Below are positions 44,831 to 55,548 of a stretch of 64,000 nt of DNA, piece by piece. Positions within the stretch are counted from its first letter, which is position 1; every line of letters starts with the position of its first letter. This stretch comes from Rugalucina vietnamica (lineage: Eukaryota > Mollusca > Bivalvia > Lucinida > Lucinidae). Below the pieces are notes generated by a model. That model was not told the DNA's origin. It ran no database searches and saw nothing but the letters and a program-made list of their open reading frames with translations. The position numbers were made by a program, and so were the translations under genes. The stretch is taken from the NCBI GenBank assembly GCA_964017185.1, contig OZ024871.1, forward strand, positions 27,566,488 to 27,630,487. Reading direction: 5' to 3'.

Positions 44831-46860
44831 GCGGGAGCTAATTTGACCTAACTTGCGCATCCCCAGGACAATTTTTCATGGTTGCCAAATCGTTCATTGG
44901 GACCCTAGAAATGCAAAGAATTTTTGTCTTCAAAGATAAACTCTTTTGCACTATGAAAACATGCATGGTTTCCATGGCAACCATTGACATGATTCTTAAG
45001 GATGGGGGTGTACATACAAAATTGGTAATATCTCCACTGTTACTTATCGTAGACCACTGAATCTGGTCTCATTTTAAAGCTTAGACATTGCCCTTGGTAA
45101 GAAAAGCTTGTTATCTAATTTGCATATTCATGAATTTTAATGAAAACATGAAAAAATGACAGAACAATCATTAAAATCCATAAATAAACTAATATCAGGC
45201 CCAAACAATAATTGTGGCACTTTGTTATTGAACCAGTCATGTTACAAGTTTATTGATGTCATGGGCTTAAAATGAAAATGATCTCATTTGCATATTCATG
45301 AATTGTAACAAAAATATCGAGAATTGAGGAAAAACAACGGAAAAACTATAGCCACTGCAAGGTTTTGGATGGGTTATTAAATCTATCTTGTATCCTTGAA
45401 ATCAATTCTCATGGCTGCCAGTGTGGTCAGAGGGACCACCTTAATGCCATAAAATATTGTACTCAACAATGAACACATTTGCATGATGTAAAATTAGATA
45501 GTTCCCACCCCCAGTGTGATTCTAAAGAATAGGGTGTACCCATAAAAATATTCATATACCAACAATAGAATGCTCTAGAATACTATAATTGGTCTGATAG
45601 TGATGCATGGACCCAGCAATTTAACCTTCATACACATTATTCAAATCATTGAATTTGCTTATTCATGAAAATAAATAAAACACAGGATGGTGTAATATTG
45701 CTCAAGCAAACATTTGATGCCATTTTCAGCATGATAGGGCTTTTAGTTGCCAAGATACATGTCATTTTGTAGGTTTACCCGTTGAAGGTTTCTACTTTTT
45801 CATTCCTAATTATGAAGTTTTTATTAAAACTTATGAAATTGAAAATCAGATCATTCTTATATCAGACTTTAGGGTCATAGTACATTGCCATAGCATTTGA
45901 TACTTATTTCAGCATCCTGGATTTGTTAACAGCTCTGTTACAAGTGATTTTGTACGTATACCCCCTATCTTTCCAAGATTTTTCTCCGATTTCTTGTGTG
46001 TTTTATTAATTTTCAAGAATAAGCAAATTCAACGGTAAGAATAATAGTTATCAAGGTCAAATTGCAAGGTCCATGCATCACTATCAGACCAATCATAGTT
46101 TTCTAGAGCATGCTATTGTTTGTATATGAATATTTTTGTGAGTATACCCTATTCTTTAGAATTACACTGGGGCTGGGGGTGGAAACTATTTAATTTTACA
46201 TCATGCAAATGTGTTCGTTGTTGAGGACAATATTTTATGGCATTAAGGCGGTCCCTCTGACCACACTGGCAGCCATGAGAATTGGTTTCAAGGATACAAG
46301 ATAGATCTTGTAACCCATCCGAAACCTTGCAATGGCTATGTTTTTCTGCTGTATTTCCTCGATTTTCGATATTTTATTAAAATTCATGAATATGCAAATG
46401 AGATAATTTTCATTTAGGCCCATGACATCAATAAATTTGTCATATGATATTACTGGTTTGTTGTTTGGGCATGAAATAAGTTTATTTATGGATTTTAACG
46501 ATTTTTCTGTCATTTTTAATGTTTTCATTAAAATTCATGAATATGCAAATTAAACTAGCATTACTTACCATATGATGAAAGGGCAATGTCTATGCTTTAA
46601 AATGAGACCAGGTTCAGTGGTCTAGGATAAGTAACAGCGGAGATATTACCAACATTGTATGTACACCCCATGCTCAAGAATCGTGTTAACGATTGCCATG
46701 GAAACCTCGCATTTTTTCATAGTGCAAAAGAGTTTGTCTTTGAGGACAAAAAATCTTTGCATTTCTGGGGTCCCAAATTAGAACGATTTGGCACCCATGA
46801 AAAATTGTCTGGGGTGGGGGGGGGGGGAGGGTTGTAAGGTAGGTCAAATTAGCTTCCGGG
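44831..46860. repeat. ~2-kb palindrome with ~860-bp arms
   Basis: Outer ends GGAGCTAATTTGACCTA and TAGGTCAAATTAGCTTCC are complements, and matching continues inward through GGTTTCCATGGCAACC/GGTTGCC-type blocks, GGTGTACATACAA, TGGCTGCCAGTGTGGTCAGA and ATTTGCTTATTC to about 45690 and 46000. A 12-G run sits at 46816-46827. No coding sequence is supported. Confidence 0.85.
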
Positions 46861-47015
46861 GTAAAAAATATCTTTACTTGAATCAAATACTCAATTTATC
46901 TGGCCTTCTGCTTCATTACCTTTTATCTCTGCAAACACATACCAGGACTTTGCCTTGAGACTAGCTTGCCTTCAAGGATACAAGGCTTTCTAGGTGCAAA
47001 TACGCACTTAATATA

Positions 47016-47218
47016 AGAGCCGCCGATTCAGAAAACCAACAATGTGAGCACATACGAGGAAACAAAGCCGCAGATCAGCTGTGTAGTAAATGCATAGCTG
47101 ATCGGCGCCTTTGTTTTTGCTCCATAGATAGTAAAACGTCACTTCTTTCTAAATCTGAAATTTCAAGCTTCTAGCCTGCTTCTACGGCTGTGCTCGTGTT
47201 CATGTCGGACCTAGTTGC
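47016..47218 (+). mobile_element. Hairpin MITE, copy 19, joined to the TLR fragment
   Basis: A forward copy opening AGAGCCGCCGATTCAGAAAA, with stem CAGCTGTGTAG and GCATAGCTG. It stops abruptly at CTAGTTGC, where receptor-coding sequence begins. Its body is nearly identical to 48767-48977. Confidence 0.88.
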
Positions 47219-48765
47219 GATTGTTCGATGTTAGAACAGGCACATATTCTCAATGCTTCCTTATATCCCTTAGACAAGGTTAATCCAGTATTTGACGTGA
47301 AGTGTACATGTCTTCCAGCATTGAGCGGCATTGATATCATTAAAGTGAAGGACACGGATTTTAATTGTTCAGTTACACACCAATGTCCACGAGGATGTTC
47401 GTGTATAGAAACAAGATCTCTTCGACTCCTAACTGTATCATGCCAAAGCTCCAACCTAGGGGAACATCTTCCTGATAAAATTCCTAAAGGATTTAATAAA
47501 AGCCATATACATATAAATATACAGAGCACACCACTGAAAGCTCTGGACCCAAGGCCGTATCTGCCAAATGTAAGCATCTTAGATCTAGCACATAATGAAA
47601 TAGGAACAATAGATGAAGGTTTTATTGATGTATTCCCAATTTCTAAATGACCAAAATGATAATTCATTGAAACATTTGCCTAAGTGGTTTCAAAATATCA
47701 CATTTAAGAAATCGAATAGTTATAAAAACGATTCATCAAACTTGACTACCCTTAGAATCGACGGAAATTTATTTAAATGTGACTGTCATTCAATATGGAT
47801 GAAGACCTGGCTGCTTGATCACAAAGAACATATTCCGTATCAGGACAGAATATTAAGAGATTATCATATGGCAATTTTCATATCATACCCCGTATCAACC
47901 TGAGACTTCCGTATCAGCCCGAGACTCCCATATCAGCCTGAGGGCCGAAGGCCCGAGGGCTGATATGGGAGTCAAGGGCTGATACGGAAGTCGAGGGTTG
48001 ATACGGGGTATGATATGAAAATTGCCATATCATGATCTCTTTATCATATATTTTTATTGAAAAAAAAAGTGTTTGATACAGTTCGATGCACAAAATGTTT
48101 CCCAACATAATTTCAAGTGGAAAAAAGAAAGAATGAAAAAAAAATTCTGGTCACAAATTTTATTCAATAACATTTAACCATTAATACAGAAAATTCAAAT
48201 ACAAAAATTTGATTTATAAATTGAGAACAATTTACAACGTACTATTGAATAGAACAGAGCGCTCCGAATGTGGGGGTCACGTGAGATGTGATATGAGGTT
48301 TGGGGTGTGATATGGGGGTGTGATATGAGTCCATATCTCCCTAGGGAGATATGGATTTTGACAAATTTTGAACTGATACAGCTTTCGAGATTTGGTGTCC
48401 CGATACGTGCATAGGACTTGCGCCTGTATCGCATATGTAAAAAGAACGTATTTTACAGTAAATATATGATAATGTGCAATACAGGTATAGCTGTTATAAA
48501 GACAAAGGATGGCGACTTTGTGTGTACTCGTATTTCAATATAAATTATCCTGTCCATTGCGTTCGGGGCATAATTGCTGCTGGTACTCATAGGGCAATTG
48601 GTCCGCCTTAATTGGACGCACATCCAAGTGCTGCTGATAGCCAGATTTAATATACATTGTTGCAGAAAGAAGGTGAGGACGAATCTGAAGTACGACATCT
48701 TATCACACAGCAGTCATAACGACGACGTTGTCTTCCAAGAGATTATCCCTAGGTTGGAAAACCAC
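47215..48765 (+). pseudogene. Toll-like receptor fragment
   Basis: This matches the complete receptor at about 53567-54504: from the first LRR C-cap (HILNASLYPLDKVNPVFDVK), through QCPRGCSCIE and the second LRR block (NSLKHLPKWFQNIT, LRIDGNLFKCDCHSIWMKTW), into the transmembrane region and the first residues of the TIR domain (NLKYDI then SHSSHNDDVV with a deletion). It lacks the N-terminal LRRs and most of the TIR domain. There is a frame-breaking deletion near 47640, a ~620-bp insertion at 47855-48473 and a lost FL pair in the TIR box 1. It is flanked on both sides by the same MITE body. Confidence 0.9.
47855..48473. mobile_element. ~620-bp insertion with a long palindrome, inside the TLR fragment
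   Basis: The ends carry ATTATCATAT and ATATGATAAT. The first 185 bp form a palindrome of ~85-bp arms (TATCATATGGCAATTTTCAT, CCCGTATCAACC, CTCCCATATCAGCC around GGCCGAAGGCC). A second small palindrome CCATATCTCC/GGAGATATGG is at 48330-48353. It has no open frame of interest. Confidence 0.8.
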
Positions 48766-48766
48766 G

Positions 48767-48977
48767 ACAATGTGAGCACATATGAGGAAACAAAGCCGCA
48801 GATCAGCTGTGCAGTAACTGCATAGCTGATCGGCGCCTTTGTTTTTGATCCATAGATAGTAAAACGTCACTTCTTTCTAAATCTGAAATTTCAAGCTTCT
48901 AGCCTGCTTCTACGGCTGTGCTCGTGTTCATGTCGGACCTAGTTGCAAGCCCGGTGTTGGTTTTCTCATGATGCTCA
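48767..48977 (+). mobile_element. Hairpin MITE, copy 20, joined to the end of the TLR fragment
   Basis: It starts at ACAATGTGAGCACATATGAG directly after receptor sequence and runs to the normal right terminus (GGTTTTCTCATGATGCTCA). The left terminus is missing. Confidence 0.88.
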
Positions 48978-49622
48978 TTTTATAGACCTTGTGCCCTTGG
49001 CTCACTATTGAAAGACCATAACAAGGATATGAAGTGAACGGGAGCTTTGTCATTTTCTTGCTTTGTCTTTGAATACCTTGTGATGTTACGACCACGGGTA
49101 TCTGAAATTCCATTTTAGCCCACCAAAACGATTGAAAAGCGACAAACGATTAGCAGTATTCTAAAGAATCAAGCGTTTTTCTAGCTTTAGCTTGGCTGAA
49201 ACTGAATTTCAGATACCCGTATTTACTACAAACAAAAACTGCTGAGCCCTTGTCCTCGAAACAAAGACAATATCCTGACATTACCATAGCTGTTGACTCG
49301 GATGTAAGGATCAAATCAAACGGACAAAAAAAAAAAATACATAAAAAAATAGATAAATAAATAAAACAAAAATACTTCACAAAGGAGCAATTACAAAAAA
49401 GAGTAATTCTGAATAAAAAGGGTTTCTTTTGATAGGAATGAACCGACCACATCCGTATATATCTGTTCAAACTCGGATAGTCGGCCACCAATTACAGTCT
49501 AATTTTATCTGGAGAAATGTTAAAGGGAGCTACGTTTTGAAGCAGGTAGACTAAAACTGCTGATTTCATTACATAGGGTTATATACTGGGGAGAATCTTG
49601 CAGCAATCAGTTTCTTTTAATA

Positions 49623-49859
49623 TGAGCCTGTGCATGAGAAAACCAACAATTTGGGTTTCCGACCAGGTCTGACACAAACCGGTCTGTACAGTCACAGAAG
49701 ATGGTTAGAGGCTTGAAATTTTGTATTTAAGTAGGAGAGGGATCGTACTATCCGTGTAGCAAAAACAAAGGCGCTGATCAGCTTCGCGGTTACCGCGAAG
49801 CTGATCTGCGGCTTTGTTTTTGCCCATGCAAATTGTTGGTTTTCTCATGCACAGGCTCA
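49623..49859 (-). mobile_element. Hairpin MITE, copy 21
   Basis: A reversed full-length copy with a clean AGCTTCGCGG/CCGCGAAGCT stem and matching ends (ATGAGCCTGTGCATGAG and CTCATGCACAGGCTCAT). Confidence 0.92.
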
Positions 49860-50224
49860 TATTATATTATCTCAAACTTTGTTAAGCACAACCTGGCAAC
49901 CTTATTTCTGCATTTCAAATCAAAGGTTTAATTAAGTCGCGTTGAAATGATTTACATGAACACAGTATCAGCCTTGAGACAGACTAAGCAGATCCAAACT
50001 CTCTCCCTTGGCACAGATTTATCAAAACGCCTTGTACCAAATATGTTTACCATTGACACTGTTTCGATGATTCAGGAAGTGCTTAGACAACATTTTTATG
50101 GTGCAACACTGGGCCAAGGTCTCCGAATTAAATGAAACTTAAAAGCTTAGCTGTTAGACACTGCTGGTCGCAATAACAAACGAAAACCCCATCAGCGACC
50201 AAAACTGACTCTGTGTAGATCTAT

Positions 50225-51345
50225 GTGTGTAAGAGGAAAAGGGTTCAGCTCAAAAGGTGAACTTAAATCAATTGGTCCTTCATCGGTACGTCCACTGTTT
50301 TCAAAGATGACCTCCTCTGAAACTACTTTTCCCATTGAAGCCGAATTTTATGTGGCGCCTCAGTGGTGTGTGTGGGGAGGGGTGTTACGCGAAAAATGAT
50401 CTAAATGACCAAGACGGTCAAAAACCTGTAGAATCTCCAGAACCAAAATTCCCATGATCTTGAAACTTGGTTTGAAGCACCAGGGACTCAAGTTCAACAA
50501 AGTTTATATTAATCATATCATTTGGATGGCCTTGACCTATTTTGCAAGTGTGGTTTACTGCGCTATATATTTAGTACTAAGTCATATAAATAATTTCACA
50601 AACTACCGAGTTTGAAATTTGCATATCTATTTTATATGGCACACCGCTACACATCTACATGTATATGGCCATAAATTTCTCTGAAACCAATAGGATAATC
50701 AAAGCCACATTTAAGGGAGAATGAAACGTATAAATTGTCAAGACCTAGATGGCCGATATGTCCAATATGGTAATTTTAAACCTTAAGCAGAAGCCAAAGA
50801 CCTATGATGTTGAAACCCCGGGGTTGAAACTTGGCATGTAACACCAGGGGCTCCAGCTCTACAAAGTTAATATGATATATGGTATTGGGTGAGCTTGACC
50901 TATTGTACGTCAATGTTAATATTGGTCACATATGAGTTTAAATGAGAAACAATGTTACAAAGTCATATTGTTTCCTTTCTTTCTTTTTGATTGACTCCAA
51001 GGGGTTATCTGTTCCTGTCCTGGTGCATGTACATTTGTATGGTTATATAACGTTCGAACATCTCTGAAACCACTTGACCAGTCATTGAAGCTTCATTTAG
51101 TAGGAAGACCAAAAGTTCATAATAATGATCAAGGTCAGATGACCAAGATGGCCACCATGTCCATACATGTTAAAACCTTTAAAAATCTTCTCCAGAGTTT
51201 AAGTCAAATGGCAAAATAATTTGCATGGAACATCAGGGATTATCCAATGCCAGTCGACCGACCACAGTTCAAGTTGTAGCTCCTTTTGTTAGCGGCATCG
51301 TGCTTGTTATCTTAGTCCGTGCGTTTTAGGTAAATCTTGCCTAAT
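50225..51345 (+). repeat. Diverged copy of the AAGGTCAAC repeat array
   Basis: Blocks such as CAAAGATGACCTCCTCTGAA, GATCTTGAAACTTGG, GGCCTTGACCTATTTTG and AGATGACCAAGATGGCCACC recur from the array at 32103-34086, in about two and a half decayed units upstream of the Toll-like receptor. Confidence 0.65.
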
Positions 51346-52678
51346 TTTTATACTCGACCATAAACCTTTCAAAATGAGTTTTTGAGGCTTTCCTAAGGAT
51401 TTCTCTGTTTGACCATTTTGTTTCCACGTATATCTTACCCATATATATAAGGTATAATATGTGTATATTTTTTCATACGTACCACCCCCATTTTCAAATT
51501 AAATGTACACTGAAATACATATGCTAGGGCATTTAGCATTTTAAGTTTTTAACTGTTGCAACCTTGATGCACTGTTTCCAGAGAATTAATTGTATACCAA
51601 GATGCCCCACTGTTTAGATTGAAGTCACTGGCTCAAGGCTGCACTAAACGAGTCAGTGTGACACTAGACTGATTGGTTAATTTTCCTCTGTCTAAAATTG
51701 TTACCTCTTCAGAGATACTTAGCCCCTTTGAGTCCTCGTTTCCTCAATATCTGTCTTATCTAATTATCCATTTTTTTTCTCACTTTGATAGTATCCGTTT
51801 TTGTTAAACCTTTCATAGATAATCATCTCTTTACAAAGGCTTTGTTTTAAAGGGGCATTTTTTTTATTTAAAAGTTAACTGCATTATGATAACGCGCCTA
51901 AGTATTTAAATCACCTCAGAGTCACATTTCACGCAGTGAAATTCTTATTGACCGGGAAATACACTTTAGTATCTAACGTATGTAGATCAACTTGCAAGTC
52001 TATTTCAGATTAAGAAAGAAATCATACTTTTTTTTCAAGTAAACGAAAATGATATCAGGGACCAGTTGTTCAAATTTAACGATGTTGTTAGTTAACGATT
52101 CGTTAAAATTTTAAATGGCAATATTACAAATAAACTGTTATTTTTTTTGTTGAAAAAAATGTGAGATTCCTTTGCATTGCAAAAGAATTCTCGCATTTTT
52201 GCAACAATAAATAACAGTGTACTTGCGTTTGAAGTCGATGTATAGTTAACAAATTGAGGGCTTAACGACAGCGTTAAGCTAACGAAGTTTTTAACAACGG
52301 GGCGCAGGTCTTTCCTTCTCCTGCAAAAAAAGCTCTATATTGCAAATGCGTGTTGCTGTACTACAGTAAGTAGACATCATTTCTGACTCCATATTATCCA
52401 TATAAATTTGTCTGACGGATTTGGTAGGTTGTCAGTATGTAGAGCATTAACGTGCAAGCAATGTCACAGAACTAATATCTGAGGTGAGTTTTTCACAGGT
52501 CTGATTCTCCTGTTACTTTTTATATATTCCTAGATGGCAAAATTTACTTTCTTTTAATGGGGTGACTTTTAAATTAAAGATTTAAGCGTATCGATTCTTG
52601 AACCTTGTATCCTTACTTTGAATGAATTTTAGGCTTGACCAATACTGACAAATACGATTTTTCTTCTCGCTTTTCAGG
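51346..52678 (+). other. Upstream region of the Toll-like receptor
   Basis: No coding sequence is seen. A possible noncoding first exon ends at ATATCTGAG|GTGAGT near 52482, and a polypyrimidine-rich acceptor CTTCTCGCTTTTCAG lies at 52664-52678. An untranslated exon followed by a ~195-bp intron is therefore plausible. A hairpin around 52130-52215 flanks a TTTTTGTTGAAAAAA centre. Confidence 0.35.
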
Positions 52679-52781
52679 TATTCAACAGAAATTATATCAC
52701 AAAAAGAACTGGCATGTAAGCCATATTATTTGAGATTTGACTTCGCACAAAATAAAAATTGTGAACAACATTCGCACAAAT

Positions 52782-54916
52782 ATGGCGTTTCTGATTCTAA
52801 CTACAGTTTGGTTTATAATATCCGTAGGAAACTATAGTTGGGAGAAACCACAGATGATTTGACCATGTGTTTATGTCAGGGTGAAGGGCCCACCCCAACA
52901 CTGAGAATACAATGCGATAGATGTGATAGATACAATAGGACACAGATCCGCGCATGTATTCTCAGTTGCGATCAAGCGGAAATATTAATATTTAGAAATA
53001 GCAGTTTAGAGACAGTTCCGTCGGAGATTGGAATGCTAAAGAAGCTTAGATCTATTGACTTCTCTGACAACCATCTTACATCCCTAGAAGGCGTCACCGG
53101 TACTACCTGTTCTATGCTTAGGCATGTCTATGTAAACTATAACAATATCACTGTGTTGAAGAGTGGTAGTTTGGACTGTTTCACCAATCTTCAAACTCTG
53201 AACATCTCGAACAGTGGGCTAAAACTCGTCGAAAATGGAACTTTCAGCCCAAGCTTAAAATCACTCTTAAATATCTATGGTCCCTACAACGAACTGATTT
53301 CCATTGATTCCAGTATAGTATCAATGTTACAACAAAGCAAGCCTATGATCATTAATTTCGCTCATAACAATATTACAACGATAACAAATAGTGCCAACAT
53401 AACTGCGGATTTCTTTGACAGCAAACGTTTCCACTTGAATTTGCTGTACAACAACATCACAGGAATAGACGTCACCTACTTTGAGCAGCTATTCAATATC
53501 ACGAATACCACCATAGGATATTTTCACAATTGTTCATTTGATGTGCGATTCAATCCTTTCATTTGCGATTGTTCGATATTAGAACCGGCACATATTCTCA
53601 AGTATTACTTATATCCAAATGACACGGTTAATCCAGTATTTAACGTGAAATGTGCAAGTCCTCCGGCATTGAATGGCATGGATATCATTGTTGTGAAAGA
53701 CACGGATTTTAATTGTTCAGTTGTAGACCAATGTCCACGAGGATGTTCGTGTATAAAAACAATATCTCTTCAACTTCTAACTATATCATGCCGAAATTCT
53801 GCTTTCGGAGAACATCTCCCTGATGAAATCCCCACGAATGAAACGTTTCATAAAACTCATATCCATATACAGAACACACCATTAAAAGTTTTGGAATGGA
53901 GAAAGTATCTGCGAACTGTAAGCATCTTAGATCTAGCGCACAATGACATTGAAACAATTGATGAACGTGTTATTCAAGCATTCCCAAACCTGGATGCAAT
54001 ATTTCTAAATGATAATTCGTTGAAACATTTGCCAAAGTGGTTTCAAAATATCACTTTCAGGAACTCGAATAGAGATGGAAACAATTCATCAAACTTGACT
54101 TCCCTAAGAATCGACGGAAATTTGTTTAAATGTGACTGTCATGCACTGTGGATGAAGACCTGGCTGCTTGATCACAAAGAACATATTCCGTATCAGGACA
54201 GAATATTGTGTAATACAGGTATACCTGTTATAGAGACAAAGGATGGCGACTTTCTGTGTACTCGTATTTCAATAGAAATTATCCTGTCCATCGCGTTCGG
54301 GGCATCATTGCTGCTGGTATTCATAGGGCAATTGGTCCGCCTTAATTGGACGCACATCCAAGTGCTGATGATAGCAAGATTTAATATACATTGTTGCAGA
54401 AAGAAGGTGAGGACGAATCTGAAGTACGACATCTTCTTATCACACAGCAGTCATGACGAAGATGTTGTCTTCCAAGAGATTATTCCTAGGTTGGAAAACC
54501 ACTACCCACCATTCAGGATTTGTCGAGCAGATCGAGACTTTACTGTTGGACGAACCATCGCATATAACATTATCTCAAACATCGAGTCAAGTCTTACAAC
54601 ATTACTCGTCATCTCCAACAATTTTCTGCAGAGCGAATGGTGTAAAATGGAGTTCAAACAAGCTCATATGAAACTTCTACAAGATAAGACATCTAATCTA
54701 ATCATGATAATTTTGGAAGACCTAGATAGTGAACTCATGGACAAAGAGATGACTTACTACGTTAAGACACATGTATACCTGAACATAACTGACCAATATT
54801 TCTGGGCGAAACTGTTCCAAGCATTGCCGATAAGACAACCTGCGATATTAAATGACGGGACAGATTCTCAAGCGAATCAACTTGAAAGGGAAAGGGCACC
54901 TTTACTGATAAACTAA
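52782..54916 (+). CDS. Toll-like receptor (two-LRR-block, Cys-cluster type), apparent frameshift at the N-terminus
   Basis: A transmembrane innate-immune receptor. The main open frame is 52838-54916, with its first in-frame ATG at 52865. Numbering codons from 52838: an N-cap Cys cluster (CLCQG, CDRCDRY, CILSC; ~11-44), LRRs to ~230, a first LRR C-cap starting CDC at ~245, a second N-cap QCPRGCSC at ~297, more LRRs, a second C-cap (FKCDCHALWMKTW) at ~430, a transmembrane helix (IILSIAFGASLLLVFIG) at ~479-496, and a TIR domain from ~529. TIR boxes are YDIFLSHSS, RDFTVGR and FW. The two-block ectodomain is the invertebrate/Toll type. An ATG at 52782 in another frame encodes MAFLILTTVWFIISVG, a convincing signal peptide, but a TAG lies just before 52838, so one small indel separates signal and body. 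A candidate AATAAA lies at 55378-55383. Family certain; expression uncertain. Confidence 0.9.
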
Positions 54917-55548
54917 AAAAGGAATCGTGACTCAACCAGTTTTGCAAAGCAGCAGAAAACGTTATTTCAATATACACTGTAACAATGTGATTTTATACGT
55001 TTAAAAATTTTCTGACACTAAAGTATTCAGAAAATTGTAGTCACTGGAAATTCCACGTATGAAACAGACATAGTATCAAACGTTTTCTAAAGAGAACGAA
55101 ATGAAGTCATTACTAAAACGAAACCCAGTGGGAATTTACAAAATTTATGCTTTAAGTTAGTGGGAGCCTACGACATGTGTTTAATTTGGTCATTTTTGTT
55201 GATTTTTGTTCCGTCTTTCGACTGAAACTCTAGACACAGTTTCGTCACCTCCCCATAATAGTATATGTCTCTTTTAAACCAATGAGCAGTATTCATCGTG
55301 ACTTTCCTGAAAAAGTAATCATATAACCCACGCAAACTCTATGAATTTCACAACTTCGGTGATAAATTCAGGATAAAAATAAATTAATCATATTTACCTT
55401 CATGAGATACCTGTTGATTAGCCAACGTCAGAGTTTGCGTTTCATCTTCGACCATTTTACTATGCATATGACTTTCATTATGAAAACTATTAGAAGAAAC
55501 TATTACTGAAATCGACAGAAGGATAAACGCACAATTATAAAGGGTATT

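Noticed and set aside
47200..47667. A 155-codon minus-strand frame
   Set aside because: It is the antisense shadow of the Toll-like receptor fragment.
49947..50135. A 62-codon plus-strand frame (ends ATLGQGLRIK)
   Set aside because: It has no recognisable motif, splice support or repeat of itself; too short to call without transcripts.
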